A stretch of DNA of 64,000 nucleotides from Palsa-883 sp035486355 (GCA_035486355.1 DATHNE010000071.1:22604-86603), one strand, 5' to 3'. Shown: positions 25,789 through 34,421, numbered from the stretch's first letter. Numbers and translations: made by a program. The notes: generated by a model from the letters alone, not told the origin.

Positions 25789-25990
25789 TATGCGCACGCT
25801 CTCGGCAGGTCAGCTGCGGATGCTGGGGATGGCCCGGGTCGCTTATCTGACCGGATTGCGCGCCGGGGATGGAACGATCGAGTATGCGATCCATGGCGCA
25901 GATGGCGGCACGGTGGCGATCCTGGAGGATCTCGCGGCGGCGCTGGAGCTGGTGGATCGGCTCGGCGTGACGCTGGTGCCGGTGCACTGA
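25727..25990 (+). CDS. DUF1150 family small protein
   Basis: 87 aa. The core LRMLGMARVAYLTG then YAIHGADGGTVAIL and a closing LVPVH match DUF1150, a family of 70-90 residue alphaproteobacterial proteins often found near small heat-shock protein genes. Its function is unknown. A GAAGGGAG ribosome-binding site lies 6 bp before the ATG. Here it lies inside the F420 region, between cofGH and cofC, but faces cofC, so I see no clear functional link. Confidence 0.7.
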   Translation: MSYAMIGAAGQEDAAQTVSGDMRTLSAGQLRMLGMARVAYLTGLRAGDGTIEYAIHGADGGTVAILEDLAAALELVDRLGVTLVPVH

Positions 25991-26077
25991 GGCGGGAGCA
26001 TTTCTCTTCGTCGAGCGGAATGCGGTAGCCTGTTCCGCCACCGGCACGGAGTGGCGGACTGCGCAGTGCATTGCGCC

Positions 26078-26725
26078 CTACGCTAGGCCAAAACTTCGTA
26101 GCAGTGCGATTGTTCGGGTTGGCATCTCAGGCTTGGCGCGGAGGACGGCGTGCAGGTCTTCGGGGTGATCGATGTCGAGGGCGATGCCCGGTTGCGGAAT
26201 GATGGTTGGCGTCAGGCCGCGGCCTCGGGCCGCGTTGAGGTGCGGGAAGTAGCTGTTATCGCCGAAGCGCAATTGCATCACCTCCGGTGGGCAGCAGAGT
26301 ACGGCGTTGGAGCCCTGTTCGTCGTGCGCGGGCGCGATCGTGAAGCTGGGAGCCGGAGCGCGGACGGCGATCACGGCATCGATCTCGGCCGCGGTCACGC
26401 GCGGGATGTCGCCGGGGATGGCCAGCATGCCGGCGCGACCCTCGCGCGCGAGCAGGCGGGCCACGGCGGCGACGGCACCGGTGTGGCCGCTGCGCGCGTC
26501 GTCGGTGATGACCATCGCGCCGTAGCGTTGCGCCAGCGCGGTCGCACGCGGATCCAGCGTGTTGACGATGATGCCGGCGAGCGAAGCGCCGGCCAGGGCG
26601 GACAGCACGTCTTCCAGCATGGTCTCAGCCAGCGTTTCACGCTGTGACGGGGTGAGCAGCGACGACAGGCGCTGTTTCGCGCCGGTGAATTCCTTCACCG
26701 GCAGCGCGGCCCAGATATCGCTCAT
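26078..26725 (-). CDS. cofC: CofC-type phospho-acid guanylyltransferase (F420 synthesis)
   Basis: 215 aa nucleotidyltransferase-like fold. It opens MSDIWAALPVKEFTGAKQRL (nucleotide-binding strand and Lys), with MLAIPGDIPRVTAAEI, GSNAVLCCPPEVMQLRFGDNSY and GIALDIDHPEDL, the CofC signature blocks. It joins GTP to 2-phospho-L-lactate, phosphoenolpyruvate or 3-phospho-D-glycerate; the choice differs among lineages and is not decided here. The frame stays open far upstream, but the start at 26725 overlaps the cofD stop (ATGA), which fixes it. Last gene of cofE-cofD-cofC. Confidence 0.92.
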   Translation of the reverse strand: MSDIWAALPVKEFTGAKQRLSSLLTPSQRETLAETMLEDVLSALAGASLAGIIVNTLDPRATALAQRYGAMVITDDARSGHTGAVAAVARLLAREGRAGMLAIPGDIPRVTAAEIDAVIAVRAPAPSFTIAPAHDEQGSNAVLCCPPEVMQLRFGDNSYFPHLNAARGRGLTPTIIPQPGIALDIDHPEDLHAVLRAKPEMPTRTIALLRSFGLA

Positions 26726-27648
26726 CGCAGCGCGGCCGCGGCGTCCAGCACGACGCGTGCCAGGGCGTCGCGGTCCTCCAGCGTTTGCATCAGCGTGGCC
26801 GTGGCGGTGATCCGTGGATGCAGACCTTCCATGTCGGCGGCATCGGCGTGGTCGACCACGTAGCCGTCCAGCAGGTCGCCATACCATGCCGCGACCGCAC
26901 GGGCGGAGGCGTCCAGGCCGAGCTCGCGCATCATCTTCGCCGTCGGCCCCTTCACTGCGCGACCGCCGATGATCGGCGAGACGGCAACGACCGGTGCGCG
27001 GCAGGTGTGCAGCGCCTCGCGCACGCCGCGCAGCGACAGAATCGGCTCGACGCTGATGAATGGGTTCGATGGGCAGATCACCACCGCCGTCAGCGAAGGA
27101 TGGCGCAGCAATCGAAGAAACTCCGGCTGCGCCTGGCCGGCGCCGATGAACGACAGCTCCCGCACCACCGGCTCGCAGCGCTGGTGGACGAAGTATTCCT
27201 GGAAATCCAGCCAACCTGCGTCGCTGCGCAGCCGCGTGCGCAGGCGGCCGTCGCTCATCGGAAGGATGCGCGGGCCGACCCCCAGCCGACGGCAGACGTC
27301 GGCGGTGATCGCAGTCAACGATTCGCCCGCGCGCAGGCGGCGCGTGCGCTCGACATGCAGCGCCAGATCGCGATCGCCCAGGCGGAACCAGGTCTCGCCG
27401 CCCAGCGCGCCGAGCGTCTCCATGAAGCTCCAGGTTTCGTCCCGCCGGCCCCAGCCCAGCTCGGGGTTCGCCAGGCCGGACAGCGTATAGATCAGCGTGT
27501 CGACATCGGGTGAGATCGACAGGCCCAGATGCTCGAAGTCGTCACCAGTATTGGCGACGATCACCAGCTCATCGGCCGGCAGCACGCGGCTGAGGCCCAG
27601 CACCAACTTCGCTCCACCCACGCCACCCGACAGCGTCAACACCGTCAT
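26722..27648 (-). CDS. cofD: CofD-type transferase making (dehydro)F420-0
   Basis: 308 aa. It opens MTVLTLSGGVGGAKLVLGLS, the CofD family glycine loop, then VIVANTGDDFEHLGLSISPDVDT, GWGRRDETWSFME, LGDRDLALHV and PSNPFISVEPIL, conserved through bacterial FbiA and archaeal CofD. It transfers the phospho-acid from the CofC product to FO, giving (dehydro)F420-0. It overlaps cofC downstream and cofE upstream by 4 bp each, so the three are translationally coupled. Confidence 0.95.
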   Translation of the reverse strand: MTVLTLSGGVGGAKLVLGLSRVLPADELVIVANTGDDFEHLGLSISPDVDTLIYTLSGLANPELGWGRRDETWSFMETLGALGGETWFRLGDRDLALHVERTRRLRAGESLTAITADVCRRLGVGPRILPMSDGRLRTRLRSDAGWLDFQEYFVHQRCEPVVRELSFIGAGQAQPEFLRLLRHPSLTAVVICPSNPFISVEPILSLRGVREALHTCRAPVVAVSPIIGGRAVKGPTAKMMRELGLDASARAVAAWYGDLLDGYVVDHADAADMEGLHPRITATATLMQTLEDRDALARVVLDAAAALR

Positions 27649-28418
27649 TGGAACAGGTCCTCCGCCGGTGGGCGCACCAGTTCGGCGGCGGGACTGTCGG
27701 GCGCGGTCCAGGCGAGGCCGCGCACCAGCACCACGGGGCGCGCCTCAGCTGCCTGACCTTGCAGCAGCGACGCCGCGGCGGCGATTTCGTCGGCGAAACC
27801 GATGATGCTGACCTCCAGGGTGCGGCCGAATAGGTCGGGCTGGCCGCGCAGGTCGATCAGGCTGGGGAGGCCGGCGGCACCGATGGCGATGCCGGCGGTG
27901 CCACGGCGCCAGGCGCGACCGAAGCTGTCGCTGATGATCACGCCGATGCGAGCGTCGTAGTGCGACGACAGGGCAACGCGCAGGCGCTCGGCGCTGGCAT
28001 CCGGCGCCTCCGGCAGCAGCAGCACGCGCTGCACGCCGTCGGAGGGGGCGACATTGGACTGGTCGACGCCACCATTGGCCATCACATAGCCCAGGCGGTG
28101 CTGCACGATGATCAGGTTGGGGCGGCTGCGCACCACGCGGGTGGATTCGGACAGGATGACCTCGACGATGCGAGGGTCTTTGCCGACCTCTTGCGCCAGG
28201 GCGACGGCGCGGGCGGAGGGCGTGACGGTGGCGAGGTCGACCGTGCGGCCCTCGGCCTTGGAGACGATCTTCTGTGCCACCACCAGAACATCGCGGTCGG
28301 TGAGCGCGCGGCCGGCGCGGTCGAGCGCGGCGATGATCAGCGCGGACAGATCGTCGCCGACCCGCACCATGGGGAGGTCGGGTGGGGCGAACAGTTCCAG
28401 GGGACCCGAGGTCGGCAT
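27645..28418 (-). CDS. cofE: Coenzyme F420-0:L-glutamate ligase (CofE)
   Basis: 257 aa GTP-dependent ligase adding gamma-linked glutamates to F420-0. DVLVVAQKIVSKAEGR, RLGYVMANGGVDQSNV and ISDSFGRAWRRGTAGIAIGAAG are hallmark blocks holding the metal and GTP sites. Only the CofE module is present: the C-terminal FMN/nitroreductase domain of mycobacterial FbiB (which reduces dehydro-F420-0) is absent, matching the short archaeal form. First gene of the overlapping cofE-cofD-cofC operon; upstream is a long palindromic repeat. Confidence 0.95.
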   Translation of the reverse strand: MPTSGPLELFAPPDLPMVRVGDDLSALIIAALDRAGRALTDRDVLVVAQKIVSKAEGRTVDLATVTPSARAVALAQEVGKDPRIVEVILSESTRVVRSRPNLIIVQHRLGYVMANGGVDQSNVAPSDGVQRVLLLPEAPDASAERLRVALSSHYDARIGVIISDSFGRAWRRGTAGIAIGAAGLPSLIDLRGQPDLFGRTLEVSIIGFADEIAAAASLLQGQAAEARPVVLVRGLAWTAPDSPAAELVRPPAEDLFQ

Positions 28419-28470
28419 GAGGGTGGGACAAATCCTGGTCCGGGGGCGGGGTCAAGTCCTGGGTGTGTAC

Positions 28471-28590
28471 GCCTCGCCCGCTCGCGTGAGAGGCCGCGGA
28501 GCGGAGCGACGCAGGTGAGGTGGCGCACGCGGCACGACCCTCGCCCGACTTCGCTTCGCTCGTCGACCTCTCCCGCACGCGGGCGAGGCG
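28471..28590. repeat. Long palindromic repeat between cofE and dppB
   Basis: Inverted arms begin GCCTCGCCCGCTCGCG (28471) and end CGCACGCGGGCGAGGC (about 28589) with further imperfect pairing inside, forming a 120-bp hairpin. The layout resembles the 'PLTRAGEAY / SPASGRGR' repeats of alphaproteobacteria. It separates two divergent operons and leaves little space for promoters, about 50 bp on each side. Confidence 0.65.
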
Positions 28591-28647
28591 CACGATGGGA
28601 TGCCGTTTCGCTTGCCCGCGCCCAGTTCGGCCCCGTAGGCTTCGCGC

Positions 28648-29565
28648 ATGCTGCGATTTCTGTTGCGCCGTCTGGCGCTTGCCATCCTGGTGTGCCTGAC
28701 GGTGCTGGTGGTGAGCTTTACCCTCACGCGCCTGTCGGGCGATCTGGCGGTGGCGATCGCCGGGCCCAACGCCACGGCCGAGGACGTGGCGATCATTCGC
28801 AAGAATTATGGCCTCGACCGCCCGCTGACCGTGCAGTTCGTCGACTGGGCGGTGCATGCGGCCGAGGGCGACCTGGGGCGGTCGTACCAATACCGCGCGC
28901 CGGTGGCGGACCTGATCCGCGACCGGCTGCCCGTCACCCTGATCTTGGGGCTGACCGGGCTGGTGATCGCCTTGTTAACCGCGATCCCACTGGGCGTGCT
29001 GGCGGCGACGCGCGAGGGCACGCTGCTGGATCGCGGGATCATGCTGGTGGCGCTGCTGGGTCAGGCGATGCCCAGCTTCTGGCTGGGGCTGGTGCTGATC
29101 ATCTGGTTCGGACTGAAGCTGCAATGGCTGCCGATCTCGGGCGTCGACACCTGGCAGGGCTACATCCTGCCCGGCATCGTGCTGGCGTTCTCGGCAATCC
29201 CGGCGCTGATGCGGCTGACGCGGGCTGGCATGGTCGATGCATTAGCCTCGGACTATATTCGTACCGCGCGGGCAAAGGGGCTGAGCCTGGCATCGATCGT
29301 GCTGAAACATGCGTTGCGCAACGCGGCGATGCCGGTGGTATCGATTGCGGCAGTGCAGCTCGGCTTCATGCTGGGCGGATCGATCGTGATCGAGACGATC
29401 TTCGCACTGCATGGCATCGGCTATCTCGCCTGGGAATCAATCCTGAAGAGTGACTTCCCGGTGGTGCAGTCCGTCGTGCTGCTGCTGGCGCTGATCTATA
29501 TCGCGCTGACGCTGCTGGCCGATGCGATGAATGCGGTGCTGGACCCACGGCTGCGCGCGGTATGA
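28648..29565 (+). CDS. Peptide/nickel-type ABC transporter permease (DppB-like)
   Basis: 305 aa. The N-terminus MLRFLLRRLALAILVCLTVL and the short periplasmic loop (KNYGLDRPLTVQFVDW then GDLGRSYQYRAPV) are typical of DppB/OppB. Six membrane helices follow. The EAA coupling motif is TRAGMVDALASDYIRTARAKGLS, near residues 190-212 (the first 20 residues alone are diagnostic). It forms the channel with the DppC-like protein, whose start overlaps its stop by 4 bp. Confidence 0.93.
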   Translation: MLRFLLRRLALAILVCLTVLVVSFTLTRLSGDLAVAIAGPNATAEDVAIIRKNYGLDRPLTVQFVDWAVHAAEGDLGRSYQYRAPVADLIRDRLPVTLILGLTGLVIALLTAIPLGVLAATREGTLLDRGIMLVALLGQAMPSFWLGLVLIIWFGLKLQWLPISGVDTWQGYILPGIVLAFSAIPALMRLTRAGMVDALASDYIRTARAKGLSLASIVLKHALRNAAMPVVSIAAVQLGFMLGGSIVIETIFALHGIGYLAWESILKSDFPVVQSVVLLLALIYIALTLLADAMNAVLDPRLRAV

Positions 29566-30395
29566 ATTTGTCGGTCCGGAGTCTGGCCACCACGCTGGGC
29601 GGCGTGATCGTGGGGGGCGTGCTGCTGGTGGCGATCTTCGCGCCGCTGCTGGCGCCGCACGATCCGTATGCGCAGGATCTGATGCGTCGGCTGGTGCCAC
29701 CGGAATGGATGGGCGGCACGCCGCTGAACCCGTTGGGCACCGATCAGTTAGGGCGGGATTACCTGTCGCGGCTGCTGTACGGCGCGCGCATCTCCATGCT
29801 GATCGGCACGATGGCGGTGGTGACGTCGGGGGCGATCGGCATCACGCTGGGCGTACTGGGCGGATATTTCGGCGGGCGGGTGGACGATATGGTGATGTTC
29901 GTGATCACCACGCGGCTGTCGATCCCACTGATCCTGGTGGCGCTGACGGTGGTGGCGCTGGTGGGGTCGTCGCTGACCGTGGTGGTGCTGACGCTGGGAC
30001 TGCTGCTGTGGGATCGTTTCGCGGTTGTGGCGCGGACGACGACGATGCAAGTACGGAACCTGGATTATATCGCGGCGGCGCAGGCGGCGGGGGCGTCGCG
30101 CGTGCATATCCTGCTGCGCGAGGTGCTCCCGAATATCGTTTCGCATCTGGTGGTGGTGGCGACGCTGGAGATGGCATTGGCGATATTGCTGGAGGCGGCG
30201 CTGTCGTTCCTGGGCCTGGGCGTGCCGCCGCCTCTGCCGAGCTGGGGGCTGATGATTGCCGAAGGCAAGGACTACATGTTTTTCAGCCCGTGGGTGATCA
30301 TGATCCCGGGCATCACGCTGTTCGTGCTGGTGCTGGGAATCAATCTGCTGGGCGACGGACTGCGCGATCTGCTGGGCGCGGGGCGACGAGTGTGA
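29562..30395 (+). CDS. Peptide/nickel-type ABC transporter permease (DppC-like)
   Basis: 277 aa, six membrane helices. After the first helix, APLLAPHDPYAQDLMRRL and NPLGTDQLGRDYLSRLLYG are DppC/OppC hallmarks, and the EAA loop includes LDYIAAAQAAGASRVHILLR. The C-terminus has SWGLMIAEGKDYMFFSPW, the usual last cytoplasmic loop. The next gene begins with GTG inside this stop region, so translation is coupled. Confidence 0.93.
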   Translation: MNLSVRSLATTLGGVIVGGVLLVAIFAPLLAPHDPYAQDLMRRLVPPEWMGGTPLNPLGTDQLGRDYLSRLLYGARISMLIGTMAVVTSGAIGITLGVLGGYFGGRVDDMVMFVITTRLSIPLILVALTVVALVGSSLTVVVLTLGLLLWDRFAVVARTTTMQVRNLDYIAAAQAAGASRVHILLREVLPNIVSHLVVVATLEMALAILLEAALSFLGLGVPPPLPSWGLMIAEGKDYMFFSPWVIMIPGITLFVLVLGINLLGDGLRDLLGAGRRV

Positions 30396-31363
30396 GCCCG
30401 GTTCTGGAAGTTTCCAACCTGCGTGTGCGCTTCGGGCAGACCGCGGCGGTGCGTGGGGTTTCGTTGCGGATCCAGCGTGGGGAGTCGCATTGCCTGGTGG
30501 GCGAGTCCGGCTGCGGCAAGTCGGTGACCGCGCTGGCGGTGATGGGGCTGCTGGCGCGCGGCGCGGAGCGGCAGGCGGATGTGCTGCGGTTTCATGATCA
30601 CGACCTGTCGCAGCTGAATGAACGCGGCATGTCGCGGCTGCGCGGCGACAAGCTGGCGATGATCTTTCAGGAGCCGATGACCAGCCTGAACCCGGCGTAC
30701 ACGATCGGGTCACAGATGACCGAGGTGCTGGCGCGTCATCGGCGGATCGACCGGCGGGCAGCGCGCGAGCGGGCGGCGGAGCTGCTGGGGCGCGTGGGGA
30801 TCACAGCGCCCGGCCTGCGCCTGGGCCAGTATCCGCATCAGCTCTCGGGCGGGCTGCGGCAGCGGGTGATGATCGCGACGGCGCTGCTATGCGATCCGGA
30901 GCTGCTGATCGCCGATGAACCGACGACGGCGCTGGATGTGACGGTGCAGGCGCAGATCCTGCGGCTGCTGCAACGGTTGCAGCGCGAACTGGGGCTGGCC
31001 CTGCTGCTGATCACACATGATCTGGGGATCGTGGCGCGGATGGCGCAGCGTGTCTCGGTGATGTACGCGGGTCAGGTGGTCGAGAGCGCGCCGGTGAAAG
31101 CGCTGTTCGCCGCGCCGACACATCCATATACGCGCGGGCTACTGGAGTGCATTCCGGTGCCGGGCACCAGCCGGCGCGACCTGCCGCTGGGTAGCATTCC
31201 AGGTACGGTGCCACGGATCGCGCCGGGGTTCGTGGGGTGCGGGTTTCGCGACCGCTGCGCGCAGGCCGCCGAGGTTTGTGCCGGTACCGTTCCGACGCAG
31301 CGCATGGCGGACGATCATGCCTATCTGTGCCGCCTGGCGCCCGGTTGGAGCGCGGCGGCATGA
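30392..31363 (+). CDS. Peptide/nickel-type ABC transporter ATP-binding protein (DppD-like)
   Basis: 323 aa. Walker A is GESGCGKS (about 37-44), the Q loop is MIFQEPMTSLNPAYT, the signature is LSGGLRQRV, and Walker B is LLIADEPTTALDV. The C-terminal oligopeptide/dipeptide domain has HPYTRGLLECIPVPG and cysteines in CGFRDRCAQAAEVC that bind an iron-sulfur cluster in this family. The signature carries Leu in place of the more common Gln after LSGG. GTG start overlapping the previous stop; stop overlaps the next gene's ATG. Confidence 0.92.
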   Translation: MSPVLEVSNLRVRFGQTAAVRGVSLRIQRGESHCLVGESGCGKSVTALAVMGLLARGAERQADVLRFHDHDLSQLNERGMSRLRGDKLAMIFQEPMTSLNPAYTIGSQMTEVLARHRRIDRRAARERAAELLGRVGITAPGLRLGQYPHQLSGGLRQRVMIATALLCDPELLIADEPTTALDVTVQAQILRLLQRLQRELGLALLLITHDLGIVARMAQRVSVMYAGQVVESAPVKALFAAPTHPYTRGLLECIPVPGTSRRDLPLGSIPGTVPRIAPGFVGCGFRDRCAQAAEVCAGTVPTQRMADDHAYLCRLAPGWSAAA

Positions 31364-32319
31364 CGGCGGCGATAGCGCTGCACGATGTGCGGCGCAGCTT
31401 CATCAGCCGCGGCGGGATGTTCGCGCCGGATCGGGTGGTACGCGCAGTGGATGGCGTGTCGGCGTCGCTGGACCCGGGCGGGGTGCTGGGCATCGTCGGC
31501 GAATCGGGCTGCGGCAAATCGACGCTGGCACGCATCATCCTGGGGCTGCTGCCGGCGAGCGCGGGTGAGGTGCTGGTGGAGGGTCGACCGCTCGACGCGC
31601 TGGACCGGCGGAAGCGAGCGCGGCTGATCCAGCCGGTGTTCCAGGATCCCTTCTCGTCGTTGAATCCGCGGCAACGGGTGCGCGACATCGTGGCGCTGCC
31701 GCTGGCGGCGCAGGGGGGTGTTCCGGCCGAGGAACGGGGCCGGCGCGTGGCGGCGATGCTGGAACGCGTCGGGCTGTCGGCGGCAATGGCAGAGCGACTG
31801 CCGGCCGAGCTGTCGGGCGGGCAGCGGCAGCGGGTGGCGATCGCGCGCGCGCTGGTGCTGCGGCCGCGCATTGTGGTGTGTGACGAGCCGACCAGCGCGT
31901 TGGATGTTTCGGTACAGGCACAAATTCTCAATCTGCTGGCGGAGCTGCGGCGCGATCTGGGGCTGACGCTGGTGTTCATCAGCCACAATCTGGCCGTAGT
32001 GGAGCACATCGCGACCGAGGTGGCGGTGATGTATCTGGGGCGGTTCGTGGAACAGGCGCCGGTGGAGGCGTTGTTCCGCGATCCGCGGCATCCGTATACG
32101 CGGGCGCTGCTGGCCTCGGTGCTGACGCCGGAGCCGGGGAAAGGGATTCCAGAGGTGGGGCTGGGGGAGAGTTATCCGGACCCGGCGAATATTCCAGCTG
32201 GGTGTCGATTTCATCCTCGGTGCCCGGTAGCAGAGGGGCGGTGCGCGGAGATGGCGCCGGTGGGTGTCACGCAGGCGGGGCGGATGGTGGAGTGTGTGTT
32301 GGAGGGTGAGGGGGGTTGA
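31360..32319 (+). CDS. Peptide/nickel-type ABC transporter ATP-binding protein (DppF-like)
   Basis: 319 aa. Walker A is GESGCGKST, the Q loop is PVFQDPFSSLNPRQ, the signature is LSGGQRQRVAIARAL, and Walker B is IVVCDEPTSALDVS. The C-terminal domain has CRFHPRCPVAEGRCAE, again the four-cysteine iron-sulfur motif. Last gene of the four-gene set; no substrate-binding protein gene follows, so the transporter must use a distant one. A decayed copy of its 3' end lies at 34527-34710. Confidence 0.92.
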   Translation: MTAAIALHDVRRSFISRGGMFAPDRVVRAVDGVSASLDPGGVLGIVGESGCGKSTLARIILGLLPASAGEVLVEGRPLDALDRRKRARLIQPVFQDPFSSLNPRQRVRDIVALPLAAQGGVPAEERGRRVAAMLERVGLSAAMAERLPAELSGGQRQRVAIARALVLRPRIVVCDEPTSALDVSVQAQILNLLAELRRDLGLTLVFISHNLAVVEHIATEVAVMYLGRFVEQAPVEALFRDPRHPYTRALLASVLTPEPGKGIPEVGLGESYPDPANIPAGCRFHPRCPVAEGRCAEMAPVGVTQAGRMVECVLEGEGG

Positions 32320-32762
32320 TCAGTGCGGGATGGGATTGTTATGGGGGGGTCCTGTTGCACTGGTGCTTGCGGGCGCAACAGGACGAATAAACGCAAAAAG
32401 ACGCAAAAAAGGCGCGAATGGTGGTTGCGCGGCCTCGGGGTTGGTTCCGGCGGAACGACCGTGCGGCGAGCGCTTGCGGTCATCCCTTCTGAGTTGCGTA
32501 CCTTCGCGTTATCTCTTGCTTGCCTGCGGGCTGGGTTCGGTGCTCACCCGGATTGAATGTCTGCAATGAGCGGACGGCGCTGCCCAGGAAAGCAAGCGCC
32601 GACCTGACGCCACCGAGGTTTTGCCTGGACAGCACATTCCTGCCCGGACAGGGGGCCAATCGCGACGAGAACCGAAACGCGGGCCAGGCGACGCTGGTCG
32701 CAGATTTGCCGCTGCTCCCGAAGCGCGGGATAATTTCGGCTCGGCCGCATGGGGGATTTGCG
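32320..32762. other. 443-bp non-coding stretch between dppF and the LVIVD gene
   Basis: No convincing gene. A short A-rich tract of near-repeats (AACGCAAAAAG, ACGCAAAAAAGG) lies near 32390-32415, unusual in this GC-rich DNA, and a related sequence in inverted orientation (TTCTTTGCGTTTTTCGCG) occurs at about 34796. The minus strand of 32530-32650 reads SAVRSLQTFNPG in one frame, resembling repeat-derived ORFs. The last 100 bp should hold the promoter of the LVIVD-repeat gene. Confidence 0.5.
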
Positions 32763-34421
32763 ATGGCTGGTCTGCGTGGCTTGACGCTTGGCGTTGGCGT
32801 CATTGGCCTCTGCCTCTGGTCTCTCGTGTCCCGCGCCGCCGCGCCACCGCCCTACATACCGGACGGGCCGGACGTACCGGCTGTCGTGCTGAACGAGGGG
32901 CAGAGCGGGGAAGCGGGTCTGCCGCCGTTGCCAGTGCCACCGCCGAACGGGTGGGACCAACAATCAATCTGGAACATGCAGGTCGTCGGGTTCCAGGACA
33001 ATCAGGGCCGCGCAAGCTCCGATGATGGCTGGATAGAAAATCAGAACGGCCGCTATATCGCCTATGTGGCCAACAGCCCGGGCAAGGCACCGAATCCGCT
33101 GAGCGGCAAGATCGAAGACAACGGCACGTCGCTGATCGACGTGACCGACGTAGCACACCCGCGGTTCCTCTCGCATATCCCGGCCCCGAGCGGCGGCGGC
33201 GCCACGCATCTTGCCGTGTGCGGTGGCAACACTCTGCCACATGCCGAGAAAAACCACTGGTACTTGCTGCGCCACGATGGGCAGACGAATCAGGAAGTCT
33301 GGGACGTAACGGACCCGATGGCACCCAAGCGGCTTGCCGTCGTCATCAGCGGATTAAGCGGGACGCACCACGACTGGTGGGAATGCGACATCGGCATCGC
33401 CTACACGATCTCGCAGACGCCGACGGATGGCTGGCATGAAAGCGGGTCGCACCAGCATTTGTACGTCTATGACCTCAGCGATCCGGCGAAACCCGTGTTC
33501 ATCCGCCAGTTCGGGCTGGTCGGACAGCAGCCCGATGCGCCGGTCGCGACCGCGCAGAGCTGCACCAACGCGCCAGGCCCCAGTTGCTACGAGGGCGTGA
33601 CGAACCCACCTGGCGGCGTGCACCAGATCTATTCGGCGGGGGTGAACAAGAACCGCGTCTATCTCGCCTACGGTGTCGATTTCGATGGCGTCTTCCAGAT
33701 CCTGGATCGGAAGAAGTTGCTCGAGGGTTGCAAGGTTCCGGACGCCTCCCCGCAATGCGCGACGCGACCGACGCAGGCGGACCTGCTCTATCCGCAGATC
33801 AGCTACATCACGACCAATCCGAAGCAGGGCGGCCATACCGCGATCCCAATCTTTGGCGTGCCAATACCGGAGGAGCAGCAGAACTATCTCGACGGCAAGC
33901 CGCAGCGCTGGGACATCATGGCGGTCACGTCCGAAGAGACCACCAACGATTGTTTGGATCAGGCGTGGAAAAACCCGACCCTGCTCGACATCACCGACGA
34001 CCGCGCGCCATGGCCGATCGCGACGCTCGCTGTCGGACAGTTTCCAGGAGATTTCTGCGCCAAGGGGTCGCGCTTCGGCGTGCACGAACTCAACCGGCAG
34101 ATTTATGCGCCCTATTATGGCAGGCTGGTGATCGCCGCGATGTTCAACGCCGGGCTGCAGGTATGGGACATCCGCGACCCGTACCGTCCGCGTCGCATTG
34201 CCTATTTTATCCAAGCGCCGAATAAGAACACGCACGAGAGCTGCGGCCCCTATCGCGGCAACGCACATTACTGCCGTAAAGCACCGTTTTCCGATCTTGG
34301 TGAGGTGGATGATCGCGGCTACATCTATAACTTCGACCGGGCTGGTTCCGGCCTGACGATCCTGAAGTTGACGGGCGCCGCGTTGCAGGCAGTTGCGGGA
34401 GAAAAACCCAATCAGCGGTAG
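32763..34421 (+). CDS. Secreted LVIVD-repeat (beta-propeller-like) protein
   Basis: 552 aa. Residues 1-27 are a signal peptide ending SRAAAPPPY. The body holds LVIVD-type repeats, each a 'name it, then report it' beta-propeller blade: TSLIDVTDVAHPRFL, QEVWDVTDPMAPKRL, LYVYDLSDPAKPVFI, PTLLDITDDRAPWPI and LQVWDIRDPYRPRRI. Single His-rich and Cys-containing loops (CGGNTLPHAEKNHW, SCGPYRGNAHYC) may bind metal or form disulfides. The role is unknown; homologues are periplasmic or surface proteins. It is not coupled to its neighbours and lies between a functional dppF and a decayed dppF piece. Confidence 0.78.
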   Translation: MAGLRGLTLGVGVIGLCLWSLVSRAAAPPPYIPDGPDVPAVVLNEGQSGEAGLPPLPVPPPNGWDQQSIWNMQVVGFQDNQGRASSDDGWIENQNGRYIAYVANSPGKAPNPLSGKIEDNGTSLIDVTDVAHPRFLSHIPAPSGGGATHLAVCGGNTLPHAEKNHWYLLRHDGQTNQEVWDVTDPMAPKRLAVVISGLSGTHHDWWECDIGIAYTISQTPTDGWHESGSHQHLYVYDLSDPAKPVFIRQFGLVGQQPDAPVATAQSCTNAPGPSCYEGVTNPPGGVHQIYSAGVNKNRVYLAYGVDFDGVFQILDRKKLLEGCKVPDASPQCATRPTQADLLYPQISYITTNPKQGGHTAIPIFGVPIPEEQQNYLDGKPQRWDIMAVTSEETTNDCLDQAWKNPTLLDITDDRAPWPIATLAVGQFPGDFCAKGSRFGVHELNRQIYAPYYGRLVIAAMFNAGLQVWDIRDPYRPRRIAYFIQAPNKNTHESCGPYRGNAHYCRKAPFSDLGEVDDRGYIYNFDRAGSGLTILKLTGAALQAVAGEKPNQR

